DNA from: UBA7359 sp047618295
GTDB lineage: Bacteria; Pseudomonadota; Gammaproteobacteria; Eutrophobiales; Eutrophobiaceae
DNA: 10,529 nt
Assembly: GCA_047618295.1 (NCBI GenBank)
Contig: JBLHKL010000075.1
Coordinates: 1 to 10,529 of the forward strand
Direction: 5' to 3'
The notes beneath the pieces were generated by a model that was not told the origin of the DNA, ran no database searches, and saw only the letters and a program-made list of their open reading frames with translations. The first letter of the stretch is position 1, and every line of letters starts with the position of its first letter. The position numbers were made by a program, and so were the translations under genes. Shown piece by piece: positions 1-7,312 of the stretch.

Positions 1-1
1 T

Positions 2-700
2 TATTGGATGGATAAGCGCGGCATGAATCGACAACACATTACAGTTATTGATGAGGCATTTACTGGACAGGCATTCATTACGACAGATCTGGATGATAAT
101 CAGATTACAGCATTCCATCCGGGTGCGATGAATGAATCACACCAAAATAAAGTATCCGATGCTAAAGATTGTAAATTAGGCATCATATCGCCTGATGGTC
201 GAGATGGCATGTTACAACATGCGGATCAATTCGTGGCTGCTGGCATCCCCTTTATCTTCGATCCAGGTCAGGGAATGCCCATGTTTAATGGGGATGAACT
301 TTCTCAGTTTATCGAAAAAGCGACATGGGTAACGGTCAACGATTATGAATGGCAGATGATGCAAGATAAAACTGGCCTGACAGCAGATGAAATTTCAGCA
401 CAGGTTGATGGGTTGATTGTCACTCGCGGCGGTGATGGTTCAACTATCTATACCAAAGAAAAACAAATCGATATTCCTTGTGTAAAACCAGAATCAATTA
501 CTGATCCTACAGGTTGTGGCGATGCTTACCGTGCAGGCTTACTTTATGGTCTAACTAACGATATGGATTGGGATACGACGGGAAGGATTGCTTCACTCCT
601 GGGTTCAATAAAGATTGCACAACATGGAACACAAAATCATTCATTTACACTTGATGAGATTAAAGTGAAGTTTGAAAAAGAATTTGGAAGTAAGCTTTAA
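2..700 (+). CDS. PfkB-family carbohydrate/nucleoside kinase (adenosine kinase-like), 3' part only
   Basis: This is the C-terminal part of a ribokinase/PfkB-superfamily kinase, which phosphorylates a sugar or nucleoside with ATP in the cytoplasm. The frame is open to the left edge, so the Met codon at 8 is probably internal and roughly the first quarter of the protein is missing. The clearest signature is DPTGCGDAYRAG (about 503-538), the PfkB C-terminal motif; its GCGD aspartate (codon 521-523) is the usual catalytic base. A TGQAFITTD stretch near the start and the run FIFDPGQGMP followed by VTVNDYEW are also typical of the adenosine kinase-like branch. Family knowledge: proteins with this motif variant (Cys in place of Ala in GAGD) are often annotated as adenosine kinase, but substrate cannot be read from the sequence. 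The gene ends 45 bp before the convergent malate synthase gene. Confidence 0.88.
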   Translation, partial: YWMDKRGMNRQHITVIDEAFTGQAFITTDLDDNQITAFHPGAMNESHQNKVSDAKDCKLGIISPDGRDGMLQHADQFVAAGIPFIFDPGQGMPMFNGDELSQFIEKATWVTVNDYEWQMMQDKTGLTADEISAQVDGLIVTRGGDGSTIYTKEKQIDIPCVKPESITDPTGCGDAYRAGLLYGLTNDMDWDTTGRIASLLGSIKIAQHGTQNHSFTLDEIKVKFEKEFGSKL

Positions 701-703
701 GGG

Positions 704-747
704 CAACACTCCCCGAAATAGGGAGTGTTGATTCAAACAGTTTTTTT
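704..747 (+). terminator. Hairpin terminator between pfkB-like gene and glcB
   Basis: A perfect 10-bp stem (704-713 with 721-730) encloses a 7-base loop. Seven T residues follow on the plus strand at 741-747, but only after a 10-base spacer, so it is not a textbook intrinsic terminator. It sits in the 45-bp gap between convergent genes and may act on both strands; the minus-strand side lacks a U-tract. The T-run overlaps the last codons of glcB. Confidence 0.65.
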
Positions 748-2929
748 ACGCTAATGCTTTTTGATCTTGTCTTCGTTTATACAGTATAAACTCAGTATAA
801 CCGTTTGCCTGTTTACGACCCTTTAAGACCAGATCGAGTGCAGCTTGAAAGGGTTCACTGCTAGCAAAATCTATCGACATAGGCTGGTAATGTTTGTCAT
901 CCCGATTTTGTCGATCAACAATCACCGCCATGCGCTTCATTGCTTCACGCACTTCTTCTTTGGTAACAACATCATGATGCAACCAGTTTGCAATATGCTG
1001 GCTGGATATTCTTAAGGTCGCACAATCTTCCATCAATGCAACATCATTTATATCCGGAACCTTGGAGCAACCGATACCCTGACCCACCCAACGTGAAACA
1101 TAGCCAAGTATGCCTTGTGCATTATTTTCCAGTTCATGGCGTATCTCCAGTGGAGATAATTTACGTTTTGAATCCATCACTGGGATATCAAGAATATCAT
1201 CGACCGGAACCTTGGCAGCGCTCATCAATGCAACTTGTCTACTTTTAACGTTGAGACGATGGTAATGAATAGAGTGCAGTGTTGCTGCAACAGGCGAAGG
1301 TACCCACGATGTATTGGCGCCAGCCTTAAGGTGCTGAATCTTGGTCTTCATCATATTTTGCATTTCTTCGGGCATCGCCCACATACCTTTACCAATCTGC
1401 GCTTTACCCTTCAAACCACATTCCAGACCAATTTGAACATTTGAGGCTTCATAGGCCTGTAGCCATTTAGCCTGTTTGATCTCTCCCTTGGGTACGATAG
1501 GACCTGCTTCCATATTGGTATGAATATCATCACCAGTACGATCCAGGAAGCCGGTATTAATGAAAACCAGACGTTCACTTGCTGCCTTTATACAGGCTTT
1601 CAGGTTCACCGAGGTACGTCGTTCTTCATCCATGATGCCTATCTTTAATGAATTTTTTGATAGATTAAGTGCTTCTTCTGTACGTGCAAATAATTCATTT
1701 GCAAAAGCAACTTCATCGGGACCATGCATCTTTGGTTTAACAATATAAACAGAGCCTTTTAAGCTGTTAGGTCGTTTTGACGTTCCTTTTAAATCATGGA
1801 TAGCACAAAGTGATGTGACCATTAAATCCACCATGGTTTCAGGAACCTGCTTACCATCATACAAAACCATATCGGTATAGAGGTGGCTACCAACATTACG
1901 CACCAGCATCAGACTGCGACCCTTTTTTATAACAGGCTTGCCATCAGTGCCGATAAATTCTTTATCTGGTTCCATAGCACGCTGAATAGATTTGCCATCT
2001 TTCTCAACTGTACGCACCAGTGAGCCTTTCATTAGCCCTAGCCAGTTGCTATACACTTTTAACTTGTCTTCGGTATCGACAGAGGCAACAGAGTCTTCAC
2101 AATCCATAATTGTAGTAATGGCGGATTCAATATGAATATCATAAATCTTGGCATGATCTCGGCGACCAATAAATAAACCATCACCAAATTTTATTTCCAC
2201 ATGTAAGTTATGATGAGAGAGAAGCGCCGAGTCCGGGTTATCTGGTTTGCCGGTATAGCCTACAAACTGTTGTGGTTTGAGTAATGTTGTTTCAGTGCCG
2301 TCGCCGAAATGCACTACGAGTTGATTGTTTCTTATAAAATACTGCGTCACATGCTTGTGTGTATCTCTTTCCAATGCAAAATGTCTATCGAGCAGGTTTC
2401 GTCCACGGTCAATTACACGGTCACCTCGTATGGGATTGTATTTCTTGATATTTCCACAACCATTCCCTTGTGGAATTGTGTCAGTTGTATAAGAGGCGTC
2501 ATATAAACTACCCCAACGTGCATTAACGGCATTTAAAACATAACGAGCATTATCTAATGGCACGACAAGTTGCGGGCCAGGGACTATCGCAATTTCATCA
2601 TCAATATTTTCAGTATTGATATTAAAATCATCAACTTCATCGACCAGATAACCAATTTCTTTCAGGAATTTTTTATAGGCCGCAGGCTTATGTTTTTTTC
2701 CACGATGTTCAATATGCCAGGTATCTATTTTTTTTTGTAAAGCATCGCGTTTTTTTAATAACGCTGCATTTCGTGGCATGAAGTCGGAAAGTATTTTCTC
2801 TAGCGATGCCCAGAAGTTTTTGTTGGTGACTTCTGTTTTTGGCGCGATCTCTTTTTTTACAAGTTCGTAGAGGCTTTTTTTGATGTGCAGTTTTCCTGCA
2901 GTAATGTAGTTTTCAGTTTCAAGTTCCAT
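746..2929 (-). CDS. glcB: Malate synthase G
   Basis: Malate synthase G condenses glyoxylate with acetyl-CoA to give malate and CoA in the cytosol, in glycolate/glyoxylate use or the glyoxylate bypass. The 727 residues match the G isoform (about 720-730), not the shorter A isoform. Aligning by motif with the E. coli enzyme, all expected active-site residues are present: Arg344 in LVRNVG, Mg ligands Glu435 (GIMDEERRT) and Asp463 (FLDRTGDD), Cys621 (GCSKVPDI) and the catalytic base Asp635 (LMEDCATLR). The start MELETENYITAGKLHI agrees with family N-termini; the nearest Shine-Dalgarno-like sequence (AAAAGG) lies about 13 bases upstream and is weak. The gene stands alone: no glcDEF is adjacent, though a glcG-like gene lies beyond the serine operon. 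It is divergent from serC, with a 193-bp shared control region. The first 85 codons are Lys-rich and carry several long A-tracts on the coding strand. Confidence 0.97.
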   Translation of the reverse strand: MELETENYITAGKLHIKKSLYELVKKEIAPKTEVTNKNFWASLEKILSDFMPRNAALLKKRDALQKKIDTWHIEHRGKKHKPAAYKKFLKEIGYLVDEVDDFNINTENIDDEIAIVPGPQLVVPLDNARYVLNAVNARWGSLYDASYTTDTIPQGNGCGNIKKYNPIRGDRVIDRGRNLLDRHFALERDTHKHVTQYFIRNNQLVVHFGDGTETTLLKPQQFVGYTGKPDNPDSALLSHHNLHVEIKFGDGLFIGRRDHAKIYDIHIESAITTIMDCEDSVASVDTEDKLKVYSNWLGLMKGSLVRTVEKDGKSIQRAMEPDKEFIGTDGKPVIKKGRSLMLVRNVGSHLYTDMVLYDGKQVPETMVDLMVTSLCAIHDLKGTSKRPNSLKGSVYIVKPKMHGPDEVAFANELFARTEEALNLSKNSLKIGIMDEERRTSVNLKACIKAASERLVFINTGFLDRTGDDIHTNMEAGPIVPKGEIKQAKWLQAYEASNVQIGLECGLKGKAQIGKGMWAMPEEMQNMMKTKIQHLKAGANTSWVPSPVAATLHSIHYHRLNVKSRQVALMSAAKVPVDDILDIPVMDSKRKLSPLEIRHELENNAQGILGYVSRWVGQGIGCSKVPDINDVALMEDCATLRISSQHIANWLHHDVVTKEEVREAMKRMAVIVDRQNRDDKHYQPMSIDFASSEPFQAALDLVLKGRKQANGYTEFILYKRRQDQKALA

Positions 2930-2955
2930 GGTTTCACTGATACCTTTTGGCTAGG

Positions 2956-3020
2956 TTGATATTGAGTTTGATGATGCAACGCGGCAGATTAAGTGAAATT
3001 TATGCTCAAAGCAATATCAA
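2956..3020. promoter_or_regulatory. Long inverted repeat in the glcB 5' leader / glcB-serC control region
   Basis: Arm 2956-2964 (TTGATATTG) is the exact reverse complement of 3012-3020 (CAATATCAA). Inside it, 2967-2971 (TTTGA) pairs with 3006-3010 (TCAAA) across a small internal loop of two bases against one. In total 14 base pairs enclose a 34-base loop. If the glcB promoter at 3033-3062 is right, transcription starts near 3026, so this dyad lies almost at the 5' end of the glcB mRNA. It could be an RNA hairpin or the two half-sites of an operator; the sequence does not decide between these. Confidence 0.5.
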
Positions 3021-3032
3021 TACCTTTTACAG

Positions 3033-3062
3033 ATTAAAAAAATATTTTTGCATTCTTGTCAA
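3033..3062 (-). promoter_or_regulatory. Predicted sigma-70 promoter for glcB
   Basis: Read on the minus strand there is a perfect -35 box TTGACA (3062-3057), an 18-bp AT-rich spacer and a -10 box TTTAAT (3038-3033), five of six to consensus. The predicted start is near 3026, giving a leader of about 97 bases before the glcB ATG. The spacing is one base over the optimum. This is the best promoter match noticed in the window. Confidence 0.6.
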
Positions 3063-3075
3063 ATTAAGATAGTAT
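3047..3075 (+). promoter_or_regulatory. Possible weak promoter for serCAB
   Basis: TTTGCA (3047-3052) and TAGTAT (3070-3075) are separated by 17 bp and each match consensus at four of six positions. Transcription would start near 3082, about 40 bases before serC. The site overlaps the glcB promoter on the other strand, so the two divergent units may compete for polymerase or share a regulator. The match is weak; an activator or another promoter could apply. Confidence 0.3.
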
Positions 3076-3086
3076 TTTCCGTGCCT

Positions 3087-3102
3087 GACGGAGCAAACCG
3101 TC
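3087..3102 (+). promoter_or_regulatory. Small hairpin in the serC leader
   Basis: GACGG (3087-3091) and CCGTC (3098-3102) can pair across a 6-base loop, 20 bases before the serC ATG. No U-tract follows, so it is not a terminator. It may affect stability or ribosome access, or be chance. The serC Shine-Dalgarno sequence just downstream is weak (AGAG at 3111-3114, 8 bases before the ATG). Confidence 0.25.
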
Positions 3103-3122
3103 GACTAATTAGAGATTAGACA

Positions 3123-4322
3123 ATGAACGCATCTGCTAAACGGCTTTGTGAAAAGCCTGCTTTGCGGCCGGACGATCCTCGTTTTTCATCCGGACCGTGT
3201 AAAAAACATCCAGGCTGGAGTCTTTCTAGCCTATCTGCCATTAATCTGGGGCGAAGTCATCGAGCCTCAATACCAAAATCCCGATTACAAGAAGCCATCA
3301 CGCATTCGGCTAAATTATTAGATCTACCTGATGATTGGCAGCTCGCGATCGTGCCTGCTTCTGATACCGGAGCCTTTGAATTGGCCTTATGGTCGATGCT
3401 CGGGCAATGCGGTGTCGACGTCTTTGTTTGGGAAAGTTTTTCCAGTGATTGGGCTGATGACATCCAGAATCAATTGAAGATTGATGACCTGAATATTTAC
3501 CAAGCTGATTACGGTGATTTGCCAGATTTATCTCAGGCAAAAACTGATCGCGATATCGTTTTCGTCTATAACGGCACGACTAGTGGCGTACGTGTTCCTG
3601 ATTTGGATTGGATATCTCCAGATCAAAAAGGCATTGTTTTTTGTGATGCTACTTCTGCGGCATTTGCCATGGAAATAGATTATAAAAAACTCGATGTTGT
3701 TACCTGGTCTTGGCAAAAGGTATTGGGTAGTGAAGGCGGTTTCGGAATGTTAGCTTTAAGTCCAAAGGCCATTGAGCGTCTAGAGAGTTATCAACCACCG
3801 CGACCATTACCGAAGATCTTTCGAATTACCAAGAATGGTAAAGTCACTCAAGGCGTGTTTAAAGGTGCGACATTAAATACACCAAGTATGTTGGCGCTGG
3901 AAGATTTGCACTCTGCATTAAATTGGGCTGAATCGATTGGTGGACTACCCGCATTGATTCAGCGTTGTAATGATAATTTTAAGGTAGTGGATGCCTGGGT
4001 GAGTAAAACCGAGTGGATAGATTGGCTGCCAAATAAATCAGAGACATTATCTACAACGTCAATGTGTTTAAAGCTTGTATCCAAAGAATTTTCAATCTTA
4101 AGTGAAGAACAGCAACAAACAGCGATTAACTTAATGTGTCAATGGTTAGAAGAAGAAGGTGTTGCTTATGATATAGCGGCCTATCGTAGTGCGCCGACAG
4201 GTTTTCGATTATGGGGTGGTGCGACAATAGAAGCATCTGATCTGGAAAAATTAATGCCATGGCTAGATTGGGCTTATGCGCGTTGGTTGAATGAAGAGTT
4301 AAATTCAGGAGAAGTATCATGA
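3123..4322 (+). CDS. serC: Phosphoserine aminotransferase (alphaproteobacterial/archaeal type)
   Basis: SerC is a PLP enzyme that transaminates 3-phosphohydroxypyruvate with glutamate to O-phosphoserine, the second step of serine synthesis. The 399-residue product has the N-terminal block RPDDPRFSSGPCKKHPGW, then FVYNGTTSGVRVPD, the PLP-ring aspartate in FCDATSAAFAM, and the Schiff-base lysine Lys199 in TWSWQKVLGSEGGFGML. By family knowledge these blocks belong to the SerC subfamily typical of alphaproteobacteria and Methanosarcina rather than to the E. coli-type SerC. The start at 3123 places the conserved RPxxPxFSSGP block at the usual distance from the N-terminus. The stop codon overlaps the serA start in an ATGA, which implies translational coupling. 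With serA and serB following directly, the role is firmly set by context. Confidence 0.95.
   Translation: MNASAKRLCEKPALRPDDPRFSSGPCKKHPGWSLSSLSAINLGRSHRASIPKSRLQEAITHSAKLLDLPDDWQLAIVPASDTGAFELALWSMLGQCGVDVFVWESFSSDWADDIQNQLKIDDLNIYQADYGDLPDLSQAKTDRDIVFVYNGTTSGVRVPDLDWISPDQKGIVFCDATSAAFAMEIDYKKLDVVTWSWQKVLGSEGGFGMLALSPKAIERLESYQPPRPLPKIFRITKNGKVTQGVFKGATLNTPSMLALEDLHSALNWAESIGGLPALIQRCNDNFKVVDAWVSKTEWIDWLPNKSETLSTTSMCLKLVSKEFSILSEEQQQTAINLMCQWLEEEGVAYDIAAYRSAPTGFRLWGGATIEASDLEKLMPWLDWAYARWLNEELNSGEVS
4307..4312 (+). promoter_or_regulatory. Ribosome binding site of serA
   Basis: AGGAGA lies 6 bases before the serA ATG at 4319, inside the last codons of serC. It is the strongest Shine-Dalgarno sequence in the operon and fixes the serA start at the ATGA overlap. 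Confidence 0.8.
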
Positions 4323-5914
4323 GTAAAGTACGTGTTTTAATTTCCGACCCTATGTCTAGTCAAGCAGTAGATGTCTTTGAACAACGTGGAATAGAAGTCG
4401 TTCAAACAGGGAAAATGACAGAAGAAGAGTTACTCGACATGATCCCTGATTTTCATGGTCTGGCGATACGCTCTTCAACCAATGTGACAGAAAAGGTTTT
4501 AGAGGCAGCAACGCAATTAAAAGTGGTTGGTCGTGCCGGGATCGGTGTCGACAATATTAATGTGCCAGCATGCACAGCGAAAGGTATTGTGGTGATGAAT
4601 ACGCCTATGGGTAATGCGATTACCACAGCAGAGCACGCCTTAGCGATGATGTTTTCTCTGGCGCGACATATCCCGCAGGCTAATCAAACAACTCATGCTG
4701 GTGCTTGGGCAAAGTCTAAATACATGGGTGTTGAATTAACCGGCAAAATGCTCGGCATAATTGGTTCTGGCAATATCGGATCTATCGTTGCTCAGAAGGC
4801 AATAGGTTTCGGTCTTAAGGTTCAAGCCTATGATCCTTATTTAACGGATGAGCGCGCTAATGCATTAGGCATTAAAAAAGTAGAATTGGAAGAATTATTG
4901 ACGGCATCTGATGTTATTTCATTGCATGTGCCGAAGACGCCGGAGACAGAAAATATCATCAGTGCATCTGCGATTAATAAGATGAAGAAAGGTGCTATGT
5001 TGATCAATTGTGCCCGCGGTGGTTTAGTTGATGAGTTGGCTTTGCATGTTGCATTGGAGAGCGGACATTTAAGAGGTGCAGCGTTAGATGTGTATCTGGA
5101 AGAGCCTGCAAAGGAAAATATTTTGTTCGGTTTGGAGAATGTAATTTGTACACCACATCTCGGCGCATCAACAACAGAGGCACAGGAGAAAGTTGCCATA
5201 CAAATTGCTGAACAAATCTCGGATTATCTTTTAGAAGGGTCAATAAAGAATGCACTGAATGCACCAAACTTGTCTGCAGAAGAAGTGCGGCAGTTAGCGC
5301 CTTATTTTCAGTTGACCAATTATCTGGGAGCATTTGCTGGACAGCTAAGTCATACCGCAATTCAAGGTATAACAGTGACTTTTGCCGGTGATGCAGCCAA
5401 GCTGAATGTAGAACCATTGACCACTCAGGTCGTGCAATCGGTGTTAGCGCCACACTTTAATGATATTAATGTGGTTAATGCGCGTGATGTAGCTCGTGAT
5501 CGAGGAATACACATTACTGAGGCAAAAGAAGACATCGAAGAGGTCTATCACAACCGAGTCACCATCAGTATTACAGCCGGAGACAAAACACGCAGTGTCT
5601 GCGGTACGTTAATACAGAACCGTCCCAGATTAATTGAAATTAAAGGCATTAAGCTAGAGTCAGAGTTTGGTGAACATATGCTGTATATCACCAATCAAGA
5701 TGAACCGGGGATAATTGGTGCGATAGGTAACTTTGCTGCCGATAAACATATTAATATTGCCAATATGCATCTTGGACGCAGAGAAAGTCGAGGCGATGCG
5801 GTTTCTTTACTTGAGATAGATGCACCTATTAAGGCAACAGATCTCGATGGTTTAAGGGCGATTGAGTATATCCGCGATGTACAATATCTAAACTTTAATC
5901 CATTAGTATTATGA
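4319..5914 (+). CDS. serA: D-3-phosphoglycerate dehydrogenase, long form with ACT domain
   Basis: SerA oxidises 3-phosphoglycerate to 3-phosphohydroxypyruvate with NAD+, the committed step of serine synthesis. At 531 residues this is the long form, with an extra allosteric substrate-binding (ASB) domain, unlike the roughly 410-residue E. coli enzyme. Visible parts: GRAGIGVDNI in the catalytic domain; NAD-binding GSGNIG at 149-154 and the following acidic residue Asp172 (AYDPY), which favours NAD over NADP; the catalytic set Arg233 (NCARGGLVDE), Glu262 (EEPA) and His280 (TPHLGAST); an ASB domain around 320-445; and a C-terminal ACT domain from about 453 (ITNQDEPGIIGAIG). By family knowledge the ACT domain often mediates feedback by serine; this is not proven here. 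It overlaps serC and serB by 4 bp each, forming a tight operon. Confidence 0.97.
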   Translation: MSKVRVLISDPMSSQAVDVFEQRGIEVVQTGKMTEEELLDMIPDFHGLAIRSSTNVTEKVLEAATQLKVVGRAGIGVDNINVPACTAKGIVVMNTPMGNAITTAEHALAMMFSLARHIPQANQTTHAGAWAKSKYMGVELTGKMLGIIGSGNIGSIVAQKAIGFGLKVQAYDPYLTDERANALGIKKVELEELLTASDVISLHVPKTPETENIISASAINKMKKGAMLINCARGGLVDELALHVALESGHLRGAALDVYLEEPAKENILFGLENVICTPHLGASTTEAQEKVAIQIAEQISDYLLEGSIKNALNAPNLSAEEVRQLAPYFQLTNYLGAFAGQLSHTAIQGITVTFAGDAAKLNVEPLTTQVVQSVLAPHFNDINVVNARDVARDRGIHITEAKEDIEEVYHNRVTISITAGDKTRSVCGTLIQNRPRLIEIKGIKLESEFGEHMLYITNQDEPGIIGAIGNFAADKHINIANMHLGRRESRGDAVSLLEIDAPIKATDLDGLRAIEYIRDVQYLNFNPLVL

Positions 5915-6846
5915 ATGAGATAAAACCTTTTCCCAATCCCTATTGGTTATTAAACAAAGCAGAGGATACGCAAACAGCATTTGTTGTTGTCTTGGTATCT
6001 ATGTCGGTTAATGACGCTGTTGTGAAATTAATGCAGCAACTTCTGGATGACAATAATATCAATATTGAATCATTCAATATGTTGTCTGGTAATAAGGCTA
6101 CCGAGTTTTTTATTTCAGCAACGACTCAAGATGCCTGGGAAATATTTCAAAAATTACTGGTTTTGGTATCAAACGTAGATGCTGATGTTTTTGTTTTACC
6201 CATTGAGGGACGAAAGAAAAGACTTTTAATCTGTGATATGGATAGCACCATCGTACAAACTGAGACACTGGACGATATTGCTGCGAATATTGGCATCGGT
6301 GAACAGGTTAGTGACATTACCGCCAGAGCGATGCGAGGGGAATTGGACTTTCGAAAAGCACTGGATGAACGCGTTAGTTTACTGAAAGGCGTTTCAGAGA
6401 AACTCTTTGATGAGATTGCACAGGAGGTTCAAATTAATCTCGGTGCAGAAGAACTGATTACCTTGGCACAGGAACACGGGTTACGTACGGTACTTGTTAG
6501 TGGTGGTTTTGAGCCTATAGTAAAAGTAGTTGCAGCAAATCTGGGCTTTGATCGTTATGTTTGTAACAAAGCCGAAATTACCAATGGCAAATTAACAGGA
6601 AAGGTATTGGAACCGCTTGTTGACGCGGATACGAAATTAAACGTGCTCAAAGAAGAAGCTAATCAATTAACAATTACACTAGAGCAGGTTTGTACCGTTG
6701 GGGACGGAGCGAATGATTTACCCATGTTGCAAGCTGCAGGTATAGGCGTTGGCTATAAGGGTAAGCCACTTGTTCGTGCTGGTACGCCGTATCAAATTAA
6801 TAGTAGTAGTTTGGCATCAATATTATTGATGATGGGAATCACGTGA
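5911..6846 (+). CDS. serB: Phosphoserine phosphatase
   Basis: SerB hydrolyses O-phosphoserine to serine, the last step of the pathway. The 311-residue protein has an N-terminal ACT-like region (about 1-100) and a C-terminal HAD-superfamily phosphatase domain. HAD motifs are complete: motif I CDMDSTIV with nucleophile Asp109 and general acid/base Asp111; motif II VLVSGGF with Ser197; the conserved lysine near 231 (LTGKVLEP); and Mg-binding GDGANDLPML with Asp265 and Asp269. ETLDD after motif I is typical of SerB cap regions. The ATG is in an ATGA overlap with the serA stop. No Shine-Dalgarno sequence is visible ahead of it, so translation probably depends on coupling to serA. It ends 29 bp before the convergent glcG-like gene, with no clear hairpin between them. 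Confidence 0.96.
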   Translation: MNEIKPFPNPYWLLNKAEDTQTAFVVVLVSMSVNDAVVKLMQQLLDDNNINIESFNMLSGNKATEFFISATTQDAWEIFQKLLVLVSNVDADVFVLPIEGRKKRLLICDMDSTIVQTETLDDIAANIGIGEQVSDITARAMRGELDFRKALDERVSLLKGVSEKLFDEIAQEVQINLGAEELITLAQEHGLRTVLVSGGFEPIVKVVAANLGFDRYVCNKAEITNGKLTGKVLEPLVDADTKLNVLKEEANQLTITLEQVCTVGDGANDLPMLQAAGIGVGYKGKPLVRAGTPYQINSSSLASILLMMGIT

Positions 6847-6875
6847 TCGTAATTTCCATCTTGAATCAAAAATTG

Positions 6876-7280
6876 CTAAACGGCAGCTGTTCCGGCTAAG
6901 GCACATTCATGGTCTTCATTGGGTGCACCGCCACCCAGGCCAATCCCATCGATAACATGGCCGTCTTTCAATATTGGTACGCCGCCCGGACTGGGTAAGG
7001 CCTGTGCAGGCACGACGCTTGGTAAGGAATACCAGAGTAATGGGTTTGCATCCTTGTTTTCTGTGATTTCCATTGTCGAGCGTTTAAATGATGCTGCGGC
7101 CATAGCTTTGGCACGTGATGTATCAAAGGTAAAAAAACCAGCGTTATCACTACGTGAAAAATAAACTATACGACCGGATTCGTCGACGACTGAGACGCTC
7201 ATTGGACGGCCCATTTCATTAGCTTTTGCCAGTGCTGCTTTACCAACACGTTCGGCGATTTCTAAAGTCATTTCAATCAT
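6876..7280 (-). CDS. GlcG/HbpS-family small protein (DUF336, heme-degrading-like fold)
   Basis: This 134-residue protein belongs to the GlcG/HbpS family (Pfam Haem_degrading, formerly DUF336), judged from MSVSVVDESGRIVYF, the FTFDTSRAKAMAAASF block, a Pro-rich turn and the Gly-rich GGVPI...GIGLGGG...DHECA C-terminal region. Members include E. coli GlcG of the glycolate operon, whose biochemical role is not settled, and Streptomyces HbpS, a heme-binding sensor protein. No signal peptide or membrane segment is seen, so a cytoplasmic location is likely. Length equals typical GlcG. A second in-frame ATG at 7269-7271 is an alternative start; neither has a strong Shine-Dalgarno sequence. The gene is alone on its strand, convergent with serB and downstream of pckG beyond a terminator. 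Its presence in the same locus as glcB hints at a glycolate/glyoxylate link, but function is unassigned. Confidence 0.88.
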   Translation of the reverse strand: MIEMTLEIAERVGKAALAKANEMGRPMSVSVVDESGRIVYFSRSDNAGFFTFDTSRAKAMAAASFKRSTMEITENKDANPLLWYSLPSVVPAQALPSPGGVPILKDGHVIDGIGLGGGAPNEDHECALAGTAAV

Positions 7281-7303
7281 GATTCAATTTTCTACTCAGT
7301 TTT

Positions 7304-7309
7304 ATTATA
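7304..7309 (-). promoter_or_regulatory. Possible -10 box for the glcG-like gene
   Basis: The minus strand reads a perfect TATAAT 24 bases before the ATG at 7280, in a very AT-rich stretch. The best -35 at normal spacing (TGAAAA, 7332-7327) matches only three of six positions. If used, the leader would be only about 15 bases. In such AT-rich DNA this could be chance. Confidence 0.3.
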
Positions 7310-7312
7310 TTT

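Noticed and set aside
3056..3084. TTGTCA at 3056-3061 as the serC -35 box.
   Set aside because: At 16-18 bp there is no acceptable -10 box; the only nearby one is 8 bp away. The same bases form part of the opposite-strand TTGACA for glcB.
4837..5453. Two long open frames on the minus strand (120 and 149 codons) opposite serA.
   Set aside because: They lie fully antisense to a strongly conserved gene, have no recognisable motif, and are explained by serA codon use.
6847..6875. A terminator between convergent serB and the glcG-like gene.
   Set aside because: The 29-bp gap has no GC-rich stem or clear U-tract; no hairpin could be supported.
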